Made by a program: the position numbers and the translations under genes
Notes under the pieces: model-generated
Database searches by the model: none
The model's input: only the letters and a program-made list of their open reading frames with translations
Told to the model about the DNA's origin: nothing
Assembly (NCBI GenBank): GCA_032716605.1
Contig: CM064572.1
Location: forward strand, 43,264,508-43,328,507
DNA: 64,000 bases
Direction: 5' to 3'
DNA from: Paralithodes platypus
Taxonomy: Eukaryota; Arthropoda; Malacostraca; Decapoda; Lithodidae
Shown here: in pieces, positions 1 through 9,320 of the stretch
Position numbering within the stretch: position 1 is the stretch's first letter
How the letters are laid out: every line of letters begins with the position of its first letter

Positions 1-242
1 AGAGAGAGAGAGGGTAGATAGATAGAGAAAGGAGGGGGCTGAGCTAGCGGTTAGAGAATATTGCACAGCGTGGTAGAATTTCTGTCGGTACAGGTTGAGT
101 AGTGAGTTAGAAGACGAGGATATAGATAGATAAAAGATAGATCGATAGATAGATATAGAAGCGAGAGAGATAGAGTGTGTTTGAGAGAGAGAGATGCACA
201 CACACAGGAAATAAAAAGTAAGTGGGAAATAAAGAGAGTAGT
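1..242. repeat. GA/GATA microsatellite leader of satellite block 1
   Basis: Imperfect (GA)n and (GATA)n tracts flank a unique-looking segment (ctgagctagcggttagagaa, then gcacagcgtggtagaatttc). The same segment with the same flanks recurs at about 10393-10620 directly before the second satellite array. The leader is therefore part of a duplicated block and not a random microsatellite. No coding potential is seen. Confidence 0.8.
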
Positions 243-1494
243 ATTACAGAAAGTGGATATTTAAATGTGCAGACATTAAAGTAGGCTGAAATTAAAGTGC
301 GCGGACATTTAAGTGAGCAGACATTAAAGTAGGCTGAAATTAAAGTGCACAGACATTAAAGTGAGCGAACATTAAAGTGAGCGGACATTAAAGTGAGCGA
401 ATACTAAAGTGAGCGAATATTAAAGTGAGCAAATATTAAAGTGAGCGGACATTGAAGTGAGCGGACATTGAAGTAAGCGGACATTGAAGTAAGCGGACAT
501 TGAAGTAAGCGGACATTAAAGTGAGCGAACATTAAAGTGAGCTAACATTAAAGTGAGCGAACATTAAAGTGAGCGAACATTAAAGTTAGTAGACATTAAA
601 GTGAGCGAATATTAAAGTGAGCGAACATTAAAGTGAACGAACATTAAAGTGAGTGGACATTAAAGTGAGCGAACAATAAAGTGAGTGGACAATAAAGTGA
701 GCGAACATTAGAGTGAGTGGACAATAAAGTGAACGAACATTAAAGTGAGCGAACATTAAAGTGAGTGGACATTAAAGTGAACGAACATTAAAGTGAGCGA
801 ACATTAAAGTGAACGAACATTAAAGTGAGTGGACAATAAAGTGAGCGGACATTAAAGTGAGTGGACAATAAAGTGAGTGGACATTAAATTGAGCGGACAT
901 TAAAGTGAGTGGATAATAAAGTGAGCGGACATTAAAGTGAGTGGACAATAAAGTGAGCAGACATTAAAGTGAGCGGACAATAAAGTGAATGGACATTAAA
1001 GTGAGCGAACATTAAAGTGAGTGGACATTAAATTGAGCGGACATTAAAGTGAGTGGATAATAAAGTGAGCGGACATTAAAGTGAGTGGACAATAAAGTGA
1101 GCAGACATTAAAGTGAGTGGACAATAAAGTGAGCGGACATTTAAAGTGAGCGGACATTAAAGTGAGTGGACAATAAAATGAGTGGATAATAAAATGAGTG
1201 GACATTAAATTGAGCGGACATTAAAGTGAGTGGACAATATAAGTGAGCGGACATTAGAGTGAGTGGACAATAAAGTGAGTGGACAATAAAGTGAGTGGAC
1301 AATATAAGTGAGCGGACATTAGAGTGAGTGGACAATAAAGTGAGTGGACAATAAAGTGAGTGGACATTAAAGTGAGTGGACATTAAAGTGAGTGGACATT
1401 AAAGTGAGTGAACATTAAAGTGAGTGGACAATAACGTGAGCGGACATTAAAGTGAGTGGACAATAAAGTGAGCGAACATTAAAGTGACCGGACA
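243..1494. repeat. 16-bp minisatellite array 1
   Basis: About 78 tandem copies of a 16-bp unit close to gtgagcggacattaaa. The first units are more diverged (gtaggctgaaattaaa, gtgcacagacattaaa). Two main variants, gagcgg..acattaaa and gagtgg..acaataaa, often alternate, giving a 32-bp higher-order period in the distal part. A TTAAGGGG MITE terminates the array. Open frames on the minus strand repeat every 16 residues (three 16-bp units make 48 nt) and are by-products of the repeat. Confidence 0.95.
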
Positions 1495-1841
1495 TTAAGG
1501 GGAGATGGGCTATTTATTTGCTAATTTATTTATCTTTTTATTATTATTTTTTAGTTTCCTCCCCAGACATCCATCAAGCTTAAAACAACATCCCCTAGAC
1601 CCCCCATCGAGATCATTTTGTATTTTTTTTTAGTAGAATAATGTCTCTTCGGCCGGTTCCTCCTACAATTACAGACTCGCTATTGCCTGCCAGGAAAAAA
1701 TCGACACCTAAATGGCACGAAAGGTCCAAATATTAACAAAGCAATGGGGTGAAGGTATTACAATCGCCAAACAAATGGGTTGAACTTCTTAAAATCTGAA
1801 AACAAATGGGACTAAACATAAGGGCGAAGGGGAGCAAGAAA
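1495..1841 (+). mobile_element. TTAAGGGG-family MITE, 3' end lost
   Basis: It begins TTAAGGGGAGATGGGC directly in the satellite and carries the family core: cctccatcaagcttaaaa, a ccggccg..ttcctcctacaattacag segment, and gctcgc..gccaggaaaaaatcgacacc. The sister copy at 12998-13358 continues to a ccccccttaa end. This one stops at about 1841, where PLE sequence begins. The TTAA termini with inverted GGGGAGAT/ATCTCCCC ends suggest piggyBac-like or Kolobok-like mobilisation. That assignment is inference. Confidence 0.8.
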
Positions 1842-2033
1842 TTTGTTGACAACGGCCTTATCCAAATTATAGAATTCATGAGGACAGTAGTTATCTAGGA
1901 TAATGTTAGTCGTTTCTGTGAGCGGGACATTAGTAAATAAAGATTTGACGTCCAGGCTAGCCATAACAAAATTATCAGGTAAAATGAGTGATTTTAAGTC
2001 AGTGACAAAGGTGGTGGAATTATTGATGGTAAA
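1842..2033 (-). pseudogene. Penelope-like element RT fragment, inverted 5' segment
   Basis: Read on the minus strand the stretch translates without stops and contains MASLDVKSLFTNVPL, the RT motif A region characteristic of Penelope-like elements, preceded by a TDLKSLILPDNFV-like stretch. The downstream part of the same RT, with YVDD, lies on the plus strand from about 2078. The 5' segment is therefore inverted relative to the 3' segment. The motif B region (expected GSPLGP-type residues) is missing between them. The layout fits a twin-priming-type insertion. The copy is dead. Confidence 0.8.
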
Positions 2034-2077
2034 TTAATTTCTGGTAAGTGGTCTTATTAGTGGGATAAGACATTTAG

Positions 2078-2823
2078 AGCGTTTATGTGTTACAGCGAGA
2101 AAATTTGGTTAGACAATTGCCCCATTTCATTTAAACCTATTTACTACCGTAGGTATGTAGATGATACTTTTATGATTTTTGAGAGAAATGAGCATGTACA
2201 ACAGTTCCAGGATTATATGAATACACTGCACAAGAATATACAATTTACTTCTGAAATAGAGACTCAGGGTTCCATATCATTGCTAGATATTCAGATTAGT
2301 AAAACTCTCACAGTCATCACAACCGAAGTATATAGGAAACCCACTTCCACTGATCAGGGTCTGAATTGGTTTAGTTTTTGTCCCACGCTGTATAAGATTA
2401 ACTCAATTAAAACTCTCCTTACTAGAGCTTTCAATATTAGTTCAAATTATTCACTTCTCCATCAAGAGTTTGTAAGACTAGAAAAGTATTTCATTAGCAA
2501 CAACTATTGTATCAATTTATTTCAAAAAATACTAAAGTCTTTCCTTTATTCTAAATACTTGCAAACCAATGATGTTCACAATGTCCCGAAATTGCTCAAA
2601 TATGTCAAATTACCATTCTATGGAAGAGCTAGCTATGATTTCAGGAAAAATCTATCCAAAATTCTTCGCACTAAATTTCCGGCGGTCAATTTCAGAATTA
2701 TTTTCACAAACCATTGTAGGGTTAAATCATTATTTGTTTAAAATCAAAGATCTGATCCCTGACTACATGACTTCCAACATTGTTTATAAGTTCACGTGTC
2801 CTCATTAGACCAGTCAAAGTAGG
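2078..2823 (+). pseudogene. Penelope-like element RT, 3' portion
   Basis: The frame from about 2085 to 2741 carries RRYVDDTFMIF, RT motif C with the catalytic Asp pair, followed by SLLDIQISKT and TEVYRKPTSTDQ, the usual PLE sequence after YxDD. Near 2700 the frame shifts, and coding resumes as a KIDLIPDYMTSNIVYKFTCPH-like linker that in PLEs leads into the GIY-YIG endonuclease. An in-frame TAG follows CPH. The linker is cut at about 2823 by the long-TIR transposon and resumes at about 6034 with RYVGCSTR. The protein acts as RT and endonuclease in target-primed retrotransposition. This copy is defective through inversion, frameshift and insertion. Confidence 0.85.
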
Positions 2824-3140
2824 GCTGGACTTAGAACAAATTGTAATAGAAGGTTTTTTGGCTTTAACTTGTTTATTAGGTCCCTCTGATGAACATATAA
2901 AAAGTCTCCAACTTTTGGACACCGGGAAAGTGGTTAATTTGCATAAATTCAAGATGGCCGCCGTCCAAAGCTTCAATTTACAGATAACTTTTTTCTGGTT
3001 GCTCCTAGACCCTATAAATGTATTACAAACAACGTTTTTTGGCTTTAACTTGTTTATTAGGTCCCTCTGATGAACATATAAAAAGTCTCCAACTTTTGGA
3101 CACCTGGAAAGTGGTTAATTTACAGCCAAAAAACCTTACA
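2819..3140 (+). repeat. Left terminal inverted repeat of the long-TIR transposon
   Basis: It contains two direct subrepeats (about 2859-2940 and 3039-3121) sharing ggctttaacttgtttattag and ctctgatgaacatataaaaa. Just inside, 3142-3182 is an inverted copy of the outer tip (gccaaaaaaccttctattgc ending at agccctac), so 2819-3182 by itself looks like a short element with its own inverted ends. Confidence 0.85.
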
Positions 3141-3242
3141 GCCAAAAAACCTTCTATTGCAATTTGTTCTAGGTCAAGCCCTACCTTTACTGCACATTAT
3201 TGTCTATTACATTTTGCCTAGGCCTATACTAATCCCATCATC

Positions 3243-5534
3243 TTGTTTCTTGTTTCATGCAAGGACTTCCAGGAGGCTGCAGATCTTTTGGATAAGCTGT
3301 TGCATGAAGACGTTTCACCGGATGAAGTCTGCAGTAAAGACGTTTTCAACAGAATTTCTGAAAAACTTAAAGCTGAGAAGAGCTCCTTAGCAGAGCATAA
3401 GATGGGAAAGCTATGGATTCAATACATGGACATGATTGACCTGCTGCGTCGCTTCCTGAGGGCACTGAGAATGGGCGATTTCCTACTGTACCTCGGAACA
3501 CTCCAGGAGATGTTGCCGTACTTTGCAGCGTGTGGTCATAACAATTATGCCAAGTCAGCCCATGTGTACATTCAAGACATGATTGAACTTGAGCAGCTCA
3601 ACCCAGACATGTTCTGTCAATTGAACTCCGGTCTATTTGTGATCCGCCGAAGTGATCGGCTGTGGGCAGGACTGCCAAGCGACTTGGTTATAGAGCAGGT
3701 TTTGATGCGCTCTTTGAAAACGAATGGTGGATTGACACGTGGTAGGGGCATGGAGGAAACGCAACGCCTGCGCTGGTTACTTGCTATGCCAGCCTGCGCT
3801 GAGGTGAGTGAAGTTATGCAAGAACTGACAGGGAAGCATTTCCACACCTCTGAGCAGCACAAAGAAATGACTGAAGCAAGGCGTGAACGAGATAGGAAGG
3901 ACACAGAGAAGGTTCTCGCATTCTTCAAGGATTATGATCCATTTCAAGAATCAAATGAACTCAGGAATATTGCCAACGGTGTGACAGGACCAGCCTCGGC
4001 CAATCCTCATTTACTGTATGAGGTTGGTATGAACATTGTGCAGAAGATGGAAGGTAGCAATGCTTTTGACTTTTCATTTAGGAAGAAAGATCAAGTTGAG
4101 TCGTTGGGTGCAAAGGTTACAATCAGTGCTGAAAAAGTACCAATCGACCCACAGCTCCTTTTCCAGAGGCTCCTCATCTTTGCTAATAACAGGGACTTAG
4201 GTGTTGAAGAGGTCTTTGCGTATGAGTTGTCTAGCTACCCTACTGCTCTGTTCGATAAGTGGGGGAGGCTCAGGGAAGCCAATAAACCACAGCTAGGAGA
4301 TGAGATAGCTGCTGTTGTTCCCAAGTCGTCATTGGAATCATTTGAGGAAGAAAGGACTGTGACCCATGTTCTGGATGGTGGTTCCTTATTGCAAAGGATT
4401 CCATGGAAGAAGGGTGACACATTTGAGGACATTGCAAGCATGTACATGAAGCATGTTTCCAAAAACTTTCTCAACCCGGTGGTTGTATTCGACGGTTATA
4501 AATCAGGACCTACTACCAAGGACATGACACACAATCGACGATCAAAAGGAGTCTTTGGTCAAAAGGTGATGTTCACTCCAACCATGCCCCTTCGGTCAAA
4601 AAAGGAAAACTTCTTGTCAAACTCGGACAATAAGCAAAACTTCATTGACTTATTGTGTGAAACATTCAAGGCAAATGGAATTGACTGTGTCAATGCGCCA
4701 GCAGATGCAGATGTCATGATTGCGAAGAAGGGAATTGAGCATGCAAGGGAAACCGTGACATATGTGATAGGTGAGGACACAGACTTGTTGGTGCTGTTTT
4801 GTCATTATGCGGAACGAGGGATGAATGATTTGTACTTCAAGTCGAGCAAGGAAGGTGGGAAATGTTGGCATATTAACTCAGTAGCAGAAGCTCTCGGTGA
4901 AAGCATCTGTCGTGTCCTGCCAGTTGTCCATGCACTCTGTGGATGTGACACAACCTCACGACTGTATGGTATTGGTAAAGGGGCTGCCTTGAGGAAAGTG
5001 AGGGAAGACAACGGTTTCTTGAAATGTATAGAAGCATTCTGTTGCCAAAGTGGAAGTAAAGACGCGATATCATCAGCTGGTGAAAAGGCCTTGGTTTATT
5101 TGTACGGGGGAAAAGGAAATGACACCCTTGACGGACTGCGAAAGACAAAGTTTTGCAACAAGGTGGCAAAAAGTTCAACTACCGTTGAAGTTCACAGCCT
5201 TCCCCCAACAACCGATGCAGCCAAATACCACTCGTTCCGAGTTTATTGTCAGGTCCAGGAATGGATGGGGAACTGTGTGGACCCCGAGAAATGGGGCTGG
5301 TGTCTGCGGAAGGGACAGCTTGAACCGAAGACGATGGATTCGCCAGTGGCTCCTGATTCACTACTGAAATTGGTCAGATGTCAGTGTAAGGGCAACTGTG
5401 ACACTCAACGCTGTAGTTGCAAACGGAATGAGCTTGAATGTTCCAGTGCATGTGGTCAATGTAAAGGACTCTGTCAAAATAGCAACTTTGATGCAAGCAC
5501 CGATGATCCAAGTAAATACGAACTCCTATCATGA
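3243..5534 (+). CDS. Transposon-encoded protein with PIN/XPG-like nuclease region and C-terminal CXC domain
   Basis: A 763-codon uninterrupted frame between inverted repeats. The annotated start is a TTG, and no ATG precedes a Met near 3400. A strong splice-acceptor-like tract (ttgtttcttgtttcatgcaag) ends just before GACTTCCAG at about 3265, so the real N-terminus is probably spliced or lost. Residues about 55-190 form a helical region containing LLYLGTLQEMLPYF, RRSDRLWAGLPSDLVIEQ and GGLTRGRGMEETQRL, a pattern I associate with a repeated metazoan family of unknown function. Around residue 485 APADADVMIAKK, around 510 VIGEDTDLLVL and around 565 CGCDTTSRLYGIGKGAA match the order of acidic motifs and helix-turn-helix in XPG/FEN-type PIN nucleases. 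Residues about 713-745 form a Cys-rich block with CQCKGNC and CSCKRNELEC, a tesmin/TSO1-type CXC DNA-binding motif. I infer a transposase or accessory nuclease. Nuclease activity is not shown. Confidence 0.8.
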   Translation: MFLVSCKDFQEAADLLDKLLHEDVSPDEVCSKDVFNRISEKLKAEKSSLAEHKMGKLWIQYMDMIDLLRRFLRALRMGDFLLYLGTLQEMLPYFAACGHNNYAKSAHVYIQDMIELEQLNPDMFCQLNSGLFVIRRSDRLWAGLPSDLVIEQVLMRSLKTNGGLTRGRGMEETQRLRWLLAMPACAEVSEVMQELTGKHFHTSEQHKEMTEARRERDRKDTEKVLAFFKDYDPFQESNELRNIANGVTGPASANPHLLYEVGMNIVQKMEGSNAFDFSFRKKDQVESLGAKVTISAEKVPIDPQLLFQRLLIFANNRDLGVEEVFAYELSSYPTALFDKWGRLREANKPQLGDEIAAVVPKSSLESFEEERTVTHVLDGGSLLQRIPWKKGDTFEDIASMYMKHVSKNFLNPVVVFDGYKSGPTTKDMTHNRRSKGVFGQKVMFTPTMPLRSKKENFLSNSDNKQNFIDLLCETFKANGIDCVNAPADADVMIAKKGIEHARETVTYVIGEDTDLLVLFCHYAERGMNDLYFKSSKEGGKCWHINSVAEALGESICRVLPVVHALCGCDTTSRLYGIGKGAALRKVREDNGFLKCIEAFCCQSGSKDAISSAGEKALVYLYGGKGNDTLDGLRKTKFCNKVAKSSTTVEVHSLPPTTDAAKYHSFRVYCQVQEWMGNCVDPEKWGWCLRKGQLEPKTMDSPVAPDSLLKLVRCQCKGNCDTQRCSCKRNELECSSACGQCKGLCQNSNFDASTDDPSKYELLS

Positions 5535-5678
5535 ATTACATAATTGGCTCTGAATGACGTCATACTACGTCATGTTTTTGTTTTTTTTTTTTATAAAAAA
5601 GAGGGACAACAGGTCAAAAAACCCATACAAGCACAAAGTGCCTGTGTCACCCCTTGTGAAAGAGACAGTTCAGCCTGT
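5535..5678. other. 3' flank of the long-TIR transposon ORF
   Basis: A short non-coding stretch between the stop codon and the right inverted repeat. It contains a T-rich run (about 5580-5592) and no recognised signal. Confidence 0.5.
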
Positions 5679-5995
5679 CTGTAAGGTTTTTCGGCTGTAA
5701 ATTAACCACTTTCCAGGTGTCCAAAAGTTGGAGACTTTTTATATGTTCATCAGAGGGACCTAATAAACAAGTTAAAGCCAAAAAACGTTGTTTGTAATAC
5801 ATTTATAGGGTCTAGGAGCAACCAGAAAAAAGTTATCTGTAAATTGAAGCTTTGGACGGCGGCCATCTTGAATTTATGCAAATTAACCACTTTCCCGGTG
5901 TCCAAAAGTTGGAGACTTTTTATATGTTCATCAGAGGGACCTAATAAACAAGTTAAAGCCAAAAAACCTTCTATTACAATTTGTTCTAGGTCCAG
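5679..5995 (-). repeat. Right terminal inverted repeat of the long-TIR transposon
   Basis: Reverse complement of 2825-3140 with few mismatches. It includes the same two internal subrepeats (about 5692-5778 and 5880-5965) and the intervening aagatggcggcc-type stretch. It ends ttgttctaggtccag at 5995. The left tip's gtagggct has no counterpart on this side. Confidence 0.85.
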
Positions 5996-6033
5996 TTAAA
6001 TGATTGCTAGATTTACTGGACTACATTGTCCTA

Positions 6034-6287
6034 TGAGGTATGTCGGATGCTCTACCCGAGCATTTCGATCTAGAATATTGGAACATGTTGGAAGGAGTGT
6101 TCGTACGGGACAGATCCTTGGCAAGCAACAATTTTCGGCAATTCGGGATCACTCTCATGAATGTGATCACACCTTCGGTGAAAAAGATTTTGAAATCATA
6201 GGTAGATTTTCTAACAGAACAGAGACACTTATCGGTGAGAAATATTATATAAATAAGATTAAACCTGGGTTGAACACATGCATGTAA
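6034..6287 (+). pseudogene. Penelope-like element GIY-YIG endonuclease domain
   Basis: The frame 6000-6287 contains RYVGCSTRAFRSRILEHVGR and ends EKYYINKIKPGLNTCM. This is the GIY-YIG endonuclease that follows the RT in Penelope elements: YVG stands for the second YIG, and the conserved Arg in TRAFRSRI and the E in LIGEKYYI are present. It directly continues the linker broken at 2823. First residues up to about 6033 probably belong to the inserted element or its junction, not the PLE. Confidence 0.85.
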
Positions 6288-6850
6288 ATTATATTATGCT
6301 AGGATTAATTGTTTTCATTTAGCGTCAGTAACATCGTATTTCTTTTATTTTCGTTCAATGTATATCCCTTTCATTATATAAGAGTTTCTGTTAAATTCGT
6401 TTAGTGTCATAAGAGTATTGTTTTCATAATTCGCATTTTTAGTTTCAATTAATTTCGTTTGCTCCTAAGTATATGAAGTTTATTCTTTAGTCGTATTGTT
6501 TCAATAATTATTTACTATTAGGTAACCCCTCTTATTTATATATGTGCCCTGGTAACATAGGTTTTCATTCTGTATTAGGATCGCACCCGCGCCTGACCCC
6601 TTAGATGTGTAAGTACTATATACTTGTTAATTTCATAACATTGTATACATTTTAGCTATATTAGGATTTTATAATTTCGTAGTGTTATTAATACATTTGT
6701 GGTCCACGATTTAACTTATATTAGTTTTTTAATAAAGTAATTTATTTTTAGGACCGGTATCCAAGTCTGATGATGGACCAAGATAGTCCGAAATATTGAA
6801 TAAAGCTACCAAGATGAACACGGTCGTTGCCCTTATCCTCCTGTTTCTCT
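6288..6850 (+). mobile_element. PLE 3' untranslated region
   Basis: AT-rich and non-coding, ending with ctgatgatggaccaagatag followed by tccgaaatattgaataaagc. A comparable gatgatgg..cg-aacg pairing motif occurs after the second PLE at about 19930. Similar paired motifs downstream of GIY-YIG are usual in PLE 3' regions. The end point is not precise. Confidence 0.6.
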
Positions 6851-6887
6851 TAAAAATACGGTACCCTAGCGGCCAACCCACCACTAC

Positions 6888-6888
<1 letters not shown>

Positions 6889-6926
<38 letters not shown>
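6889..6926. repeat. (TA)n microsatellite
   Basis: Uninterrupted TA run. It is followed by GATA/TATA-rich sequence to about 7010. From there to about 7300 I see no gene and no repeat that I can name. Confidence 0.9.
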
Positions 6927-6928
<2 letters not shown>

Positions 6929-7304
6929 GGGAGGGAGAGATGTGGATGGTTAGATGGATAGATAGATCAATATATATACGGATATATATATATATAATAT
7001 ACGGAGAGATTTTTTTACATAGATACACAGACTACACACATCTTGCGGTCGGTCCGTACTAGGTAGTCCAGACTTAATGCTAATATAGAATTTGCTACAA
7101 ATTGGAAGGCAAGGATAGCAAAGCAGAAGGCTCTCTTACCACCCACCTCTTCCTCCGACCGTTGGTCGGCATGAAATTAAGTTGGGGAAAAAAAGTCATC
7201 CAGCAGAATGAGAATAACTTCTACTAGGAAATTAATAGTAAAGAATGAAGCTGAGAAATATTATATACTACTGATGGTTAACCCTTTTTATTTATTTGTT
7301 TAAC

Positions 7305-7495
7305 CTATTTTAATCCCACCTCAAAATGAATGTCTAGACTTCTTTTGAATGTGTCAATTGTCTTACATTTTACCACTTTCTCTGGCAAATTGTTCCATTC
7401 GATGACCACACTGTAGGTGAAGAAATGCTTTGTGACAGCGATATTCACCTTCCTGGTTATTAATATCATTCCATTTCCCCGAGTTAATGAACTAT
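7305..7495 (-). pseudogene. LINE A, C-terminal RT tail (downstream half)
   Basis: On the minus strand this reads TRKVNIAVTKHFFTYSV, then VIEWNNLPEKVV and IDTFKRSLD followed by a stop, the typical C-terminal tail of CR1/L2-type LINEs (WN-LP..VV..TFK..LD). It joins logically to the tail at 9241-9500, which ends FKIDRG. The two halves are one element separated by insertion of LINE B. A plus-strand relative of the same tail is at 60183 (NSIDTFKNRLDDHL). Confidence 0.75.
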
Positions 7496-7577
7496 ATATC
7501 TTTTCTTTTTTTCTTTGTTTAAAGAGACAATGAACGGAGGAAGGAAAAACACAGATAAAACAAAAAGGTCCATGTGC

Positions 7578-9320
7578 CTAAAGGCATCCTCCATTCATAA
7601 AATGTTTGTAACAACTGGATTTAAACATTTGCAGATTGTAAGTTTGTGGAAAGCAATTCGAGGGAAGTGAATTCCAAAGAGTAGTAGCTCTGGGGATAAA
7701 TGAATTCTGATAAGCAGAAGTTCTGCATTGTGGAGGAGAAAGTGTAAATTCATGGGCGCTCTCAGCTGCCCTAGTTCTACGCGGAAAGATGTGGAGAGGC
7801 GGCACAATTGAAGCAAGTTCCTCGGAACAATTGCTGTGAAAATATCTGTAGAATAATGCAAGGGATGCAACGTTTCTTCGTATGGATAATGTAGGAAGGT
7901 CCTGTGTGATTGCAGGGTTATTGATTAATCTAATAGCTTTATTTTGAATTTTGTCCAACTGCCTCAATGCAACCACTCCACTTCCACCCCACAGAGGTGA
8001 ACAGTAATCCATCTGAGAACGCACATGACTTTTATATATCATGGCCAACTGCTCGTCAGTGAAGAATTCTCGAACTCTGTACAGGAGTCCCAGTTTTTTA
8101 GAGGCATTCTTAGCAATGCTTCTAACATAATGTGTCCAGCTCAAGTTAGTAGTTAATGTTACACCGAGAATGTCAATACTAGGGGAAGTGGGAATATTTA
8201 CATCATTAAAAAATATATGGGAGTCAGTGAGATTCTGTCGGTTAGAAAATTGAATGTATTTGGTTTTCTGTGCATTAAAGGAAACTAGATTCTTTTGTCC
8301 CCATCCATCAATTCTAGAAAGGTCCTGGTTCAGAAAAATTGCAGTGTTTATTTTTGAATTTATAAGATCGGGTTGGGTGAAAGAATTGGTAAATGTGAAG
8401 GAACTGTGGAGTGTTGAGTCATCTGCGTAGGAATGTATTGGATTATGAGTGGTAGATATGAGATCATTGATATGAATGAGGAACAGAATTGGGGCCAAAA
8501 CTGATCCCTGGGGAACACCAGCATTTATTGAGTGAAATTGAGAATAAAGGCCATCTACCATTACACGTATTTTTCTGTTATGAAGATAAGAAGAAATTAG
8601 TGGAACTAATGATGCAAGGCCGTAGTGTGACATCTTCGACAATAAGGATTGATGCCAGACTCTATCAAATGCCTTTGATATATCCAGTGCTATTGTATGT
8701 GTCTCACCATGTTGGTCTGTAGCTTGGTTGATTTGATGTGTAAGAAGGCAAAGCATGTCTGCAGTTGATCGACATCGTCTAAAACCATATTGCCTATCAC
8801 TGATTAATTTATTATTCTCAAGATGCTTAATTATGTGATTATTTAATATAATTTCAAAGACTTTACCAAGAGTGGAAGTTATAGCTATTGGTCTGTAGTT
8901 TGATGGATCTGAAGAGGCACCTTTTTTAGGAACTGGATGGATATTTGCTTCTTTCCAGGGTACTGGGAAGCATGAGGTATGAGTACACAGACGGAAACAT
9001 TTTGCCAATACAGGAGCGAGCACCAAGGAGCAATTCTTAAGGACTATTGGAGGAATTTCATCTGGACCAGGAGCCTTATCTACTGAGAGATTCTGCAAAA
9101 TAGATTTGACATGTCTGGTGTGGATCTTAAGTGAGGGAATTTCAGGCGAATTAAAATTAAGTACAGGGACATCTTGATTTATTTCATCTAAGGTTGAGTT
9201 GGTGGACAAAATATCCGCAAGAAGGTTAGCTTTACCTCTATCTATTTTGAAAAGTGAATCTACATCAATTTGATCAAATCCCTTTAGTATCTTGAAACAC
9301 TCGATTAATTGACCTCGCAA
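7578..9320 (-). CDS. LINE B reverse transcriptase (CR1/Jockey-group), 580 codons, chimeric N-terminus
   Basis: An intact frame with RT core: GPDEIPPIVLKN near residue 86, PVPKKG and NYRPIAITSTLGKVFE (motifs 1-2), IALDISKAFDRVWH near 213 (motif A), GVPQGSVLAP near 267 (motif B), YADD near 297 (motif C), then DLSRIDGWGQKN and the tail NSFIPRATTLWNSLPSN. No apurinic endonuclease domain is present, so the element is 5'-truncated. The first ~35 codons (RGQLIECFKILKGFDQ..KIDRG) are not its own: they are the end of LINE A, read in frame by chance. Its own sequence starts near 9240 at ANLLADILSTNSTLDE, which aligns with AELFAQTFAKNSTLDD of the LINE at 43290. It makes cDNA at nicked target sites. The RT triad is intact but the copy cannot be autonomous. 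Confidence 0.85.
   Translation of the reverse strand: MRGQLIECFKILKGFDQIDVDSLFKIDRGKANLLADILSTNSTLDEINQDVPVLNFNSPEIPSLKIHTRHVKSILQNLSVDKAPGPDEIPPIVLKNCSLVLAPVLAKCFRLCTHTSCFPVPWKEANIHPVPKKGASSDPSNYRPIAITSTLGKVFEIILNNHIIKHLENNKLISDRQYGFRRCRSTADMLCLLTHQINQATDQHGETHTIALDISKAFDRVWHQSLLSKMSHYGLASLVPLISSYLHNRKIRVMVDGLYSQFHSINAGVPQGSVLAPILFLIHINDLISTTHNPIHSYADDSTLHSSFTFTNSFTQPDLINSKINTAIFLNQDLSRIDGWGQKNLVSFNAQKTKYIQFSNRQNLTDSHIFFNDVNIPTSPSIDILGVTLTTNLSWTHYVRSIAKNASKKLGLLYRVREFFTDEQLAMIYKSHVRSQMDYCSPLWGGSGVVALRQLDKIQNKAIRLINNPAITQDLPTLSIRRNVASLALFYRYFHSNCSEELASIVPPLHIFPRRTRAAESAHEFTLSPPQCRTSAYQNSFIPRATTLWNSLPSNCFPQTYNLQMFKSSCYKHFMNGGCL

Larger units (their letters stand above)
2819..5995 (+). mobile_element. 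DNA transposon with ~315-bp inverted terminal repeats and a PIN/XPG-CXC protein
   Basis: An element of about 3.18 kb sits inside a PLE between the linker and the GIY-YIG domain. Left arm 2825-3140 and right arm 5679-5995 are inverted copies; the outermost shared sequence is CTGGAC.TAGAACAAATTG. Between them lies a single 763-codon frame. PLE sequence left of the insertion ends at agtagg and PLE sequence to the right resumes at aggtatgtcgg near 6036. About 40 bp at 5996-6035 is unexplained: either the right terminus extends further, or the target was rearranged. No clean target duplication is visible. I infer an Academ-like superfamily because some Academ elements carry XPG-type nucleases; this is not verified. 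Confidence 0.75.

Noticed and set aside
243..1494. Possible CRISPR array
   Set aside because: The repeats are contiguous 16-bp units with no unique spacers, in eukaryotic-type sequence.
2940..2970. aagatggccgcc resembling a YY1 or Kozak-like promoter element in the transposon terminal repeat
   Set aside because: Single occurrence per arm and no transcript start evidence; too short to claim.
4235..5361. Several 60-105 codon frames antisense or out of frame to the 763-codon ORF
   Set aside because: Shadows of a clearly coding frame; none has family features.
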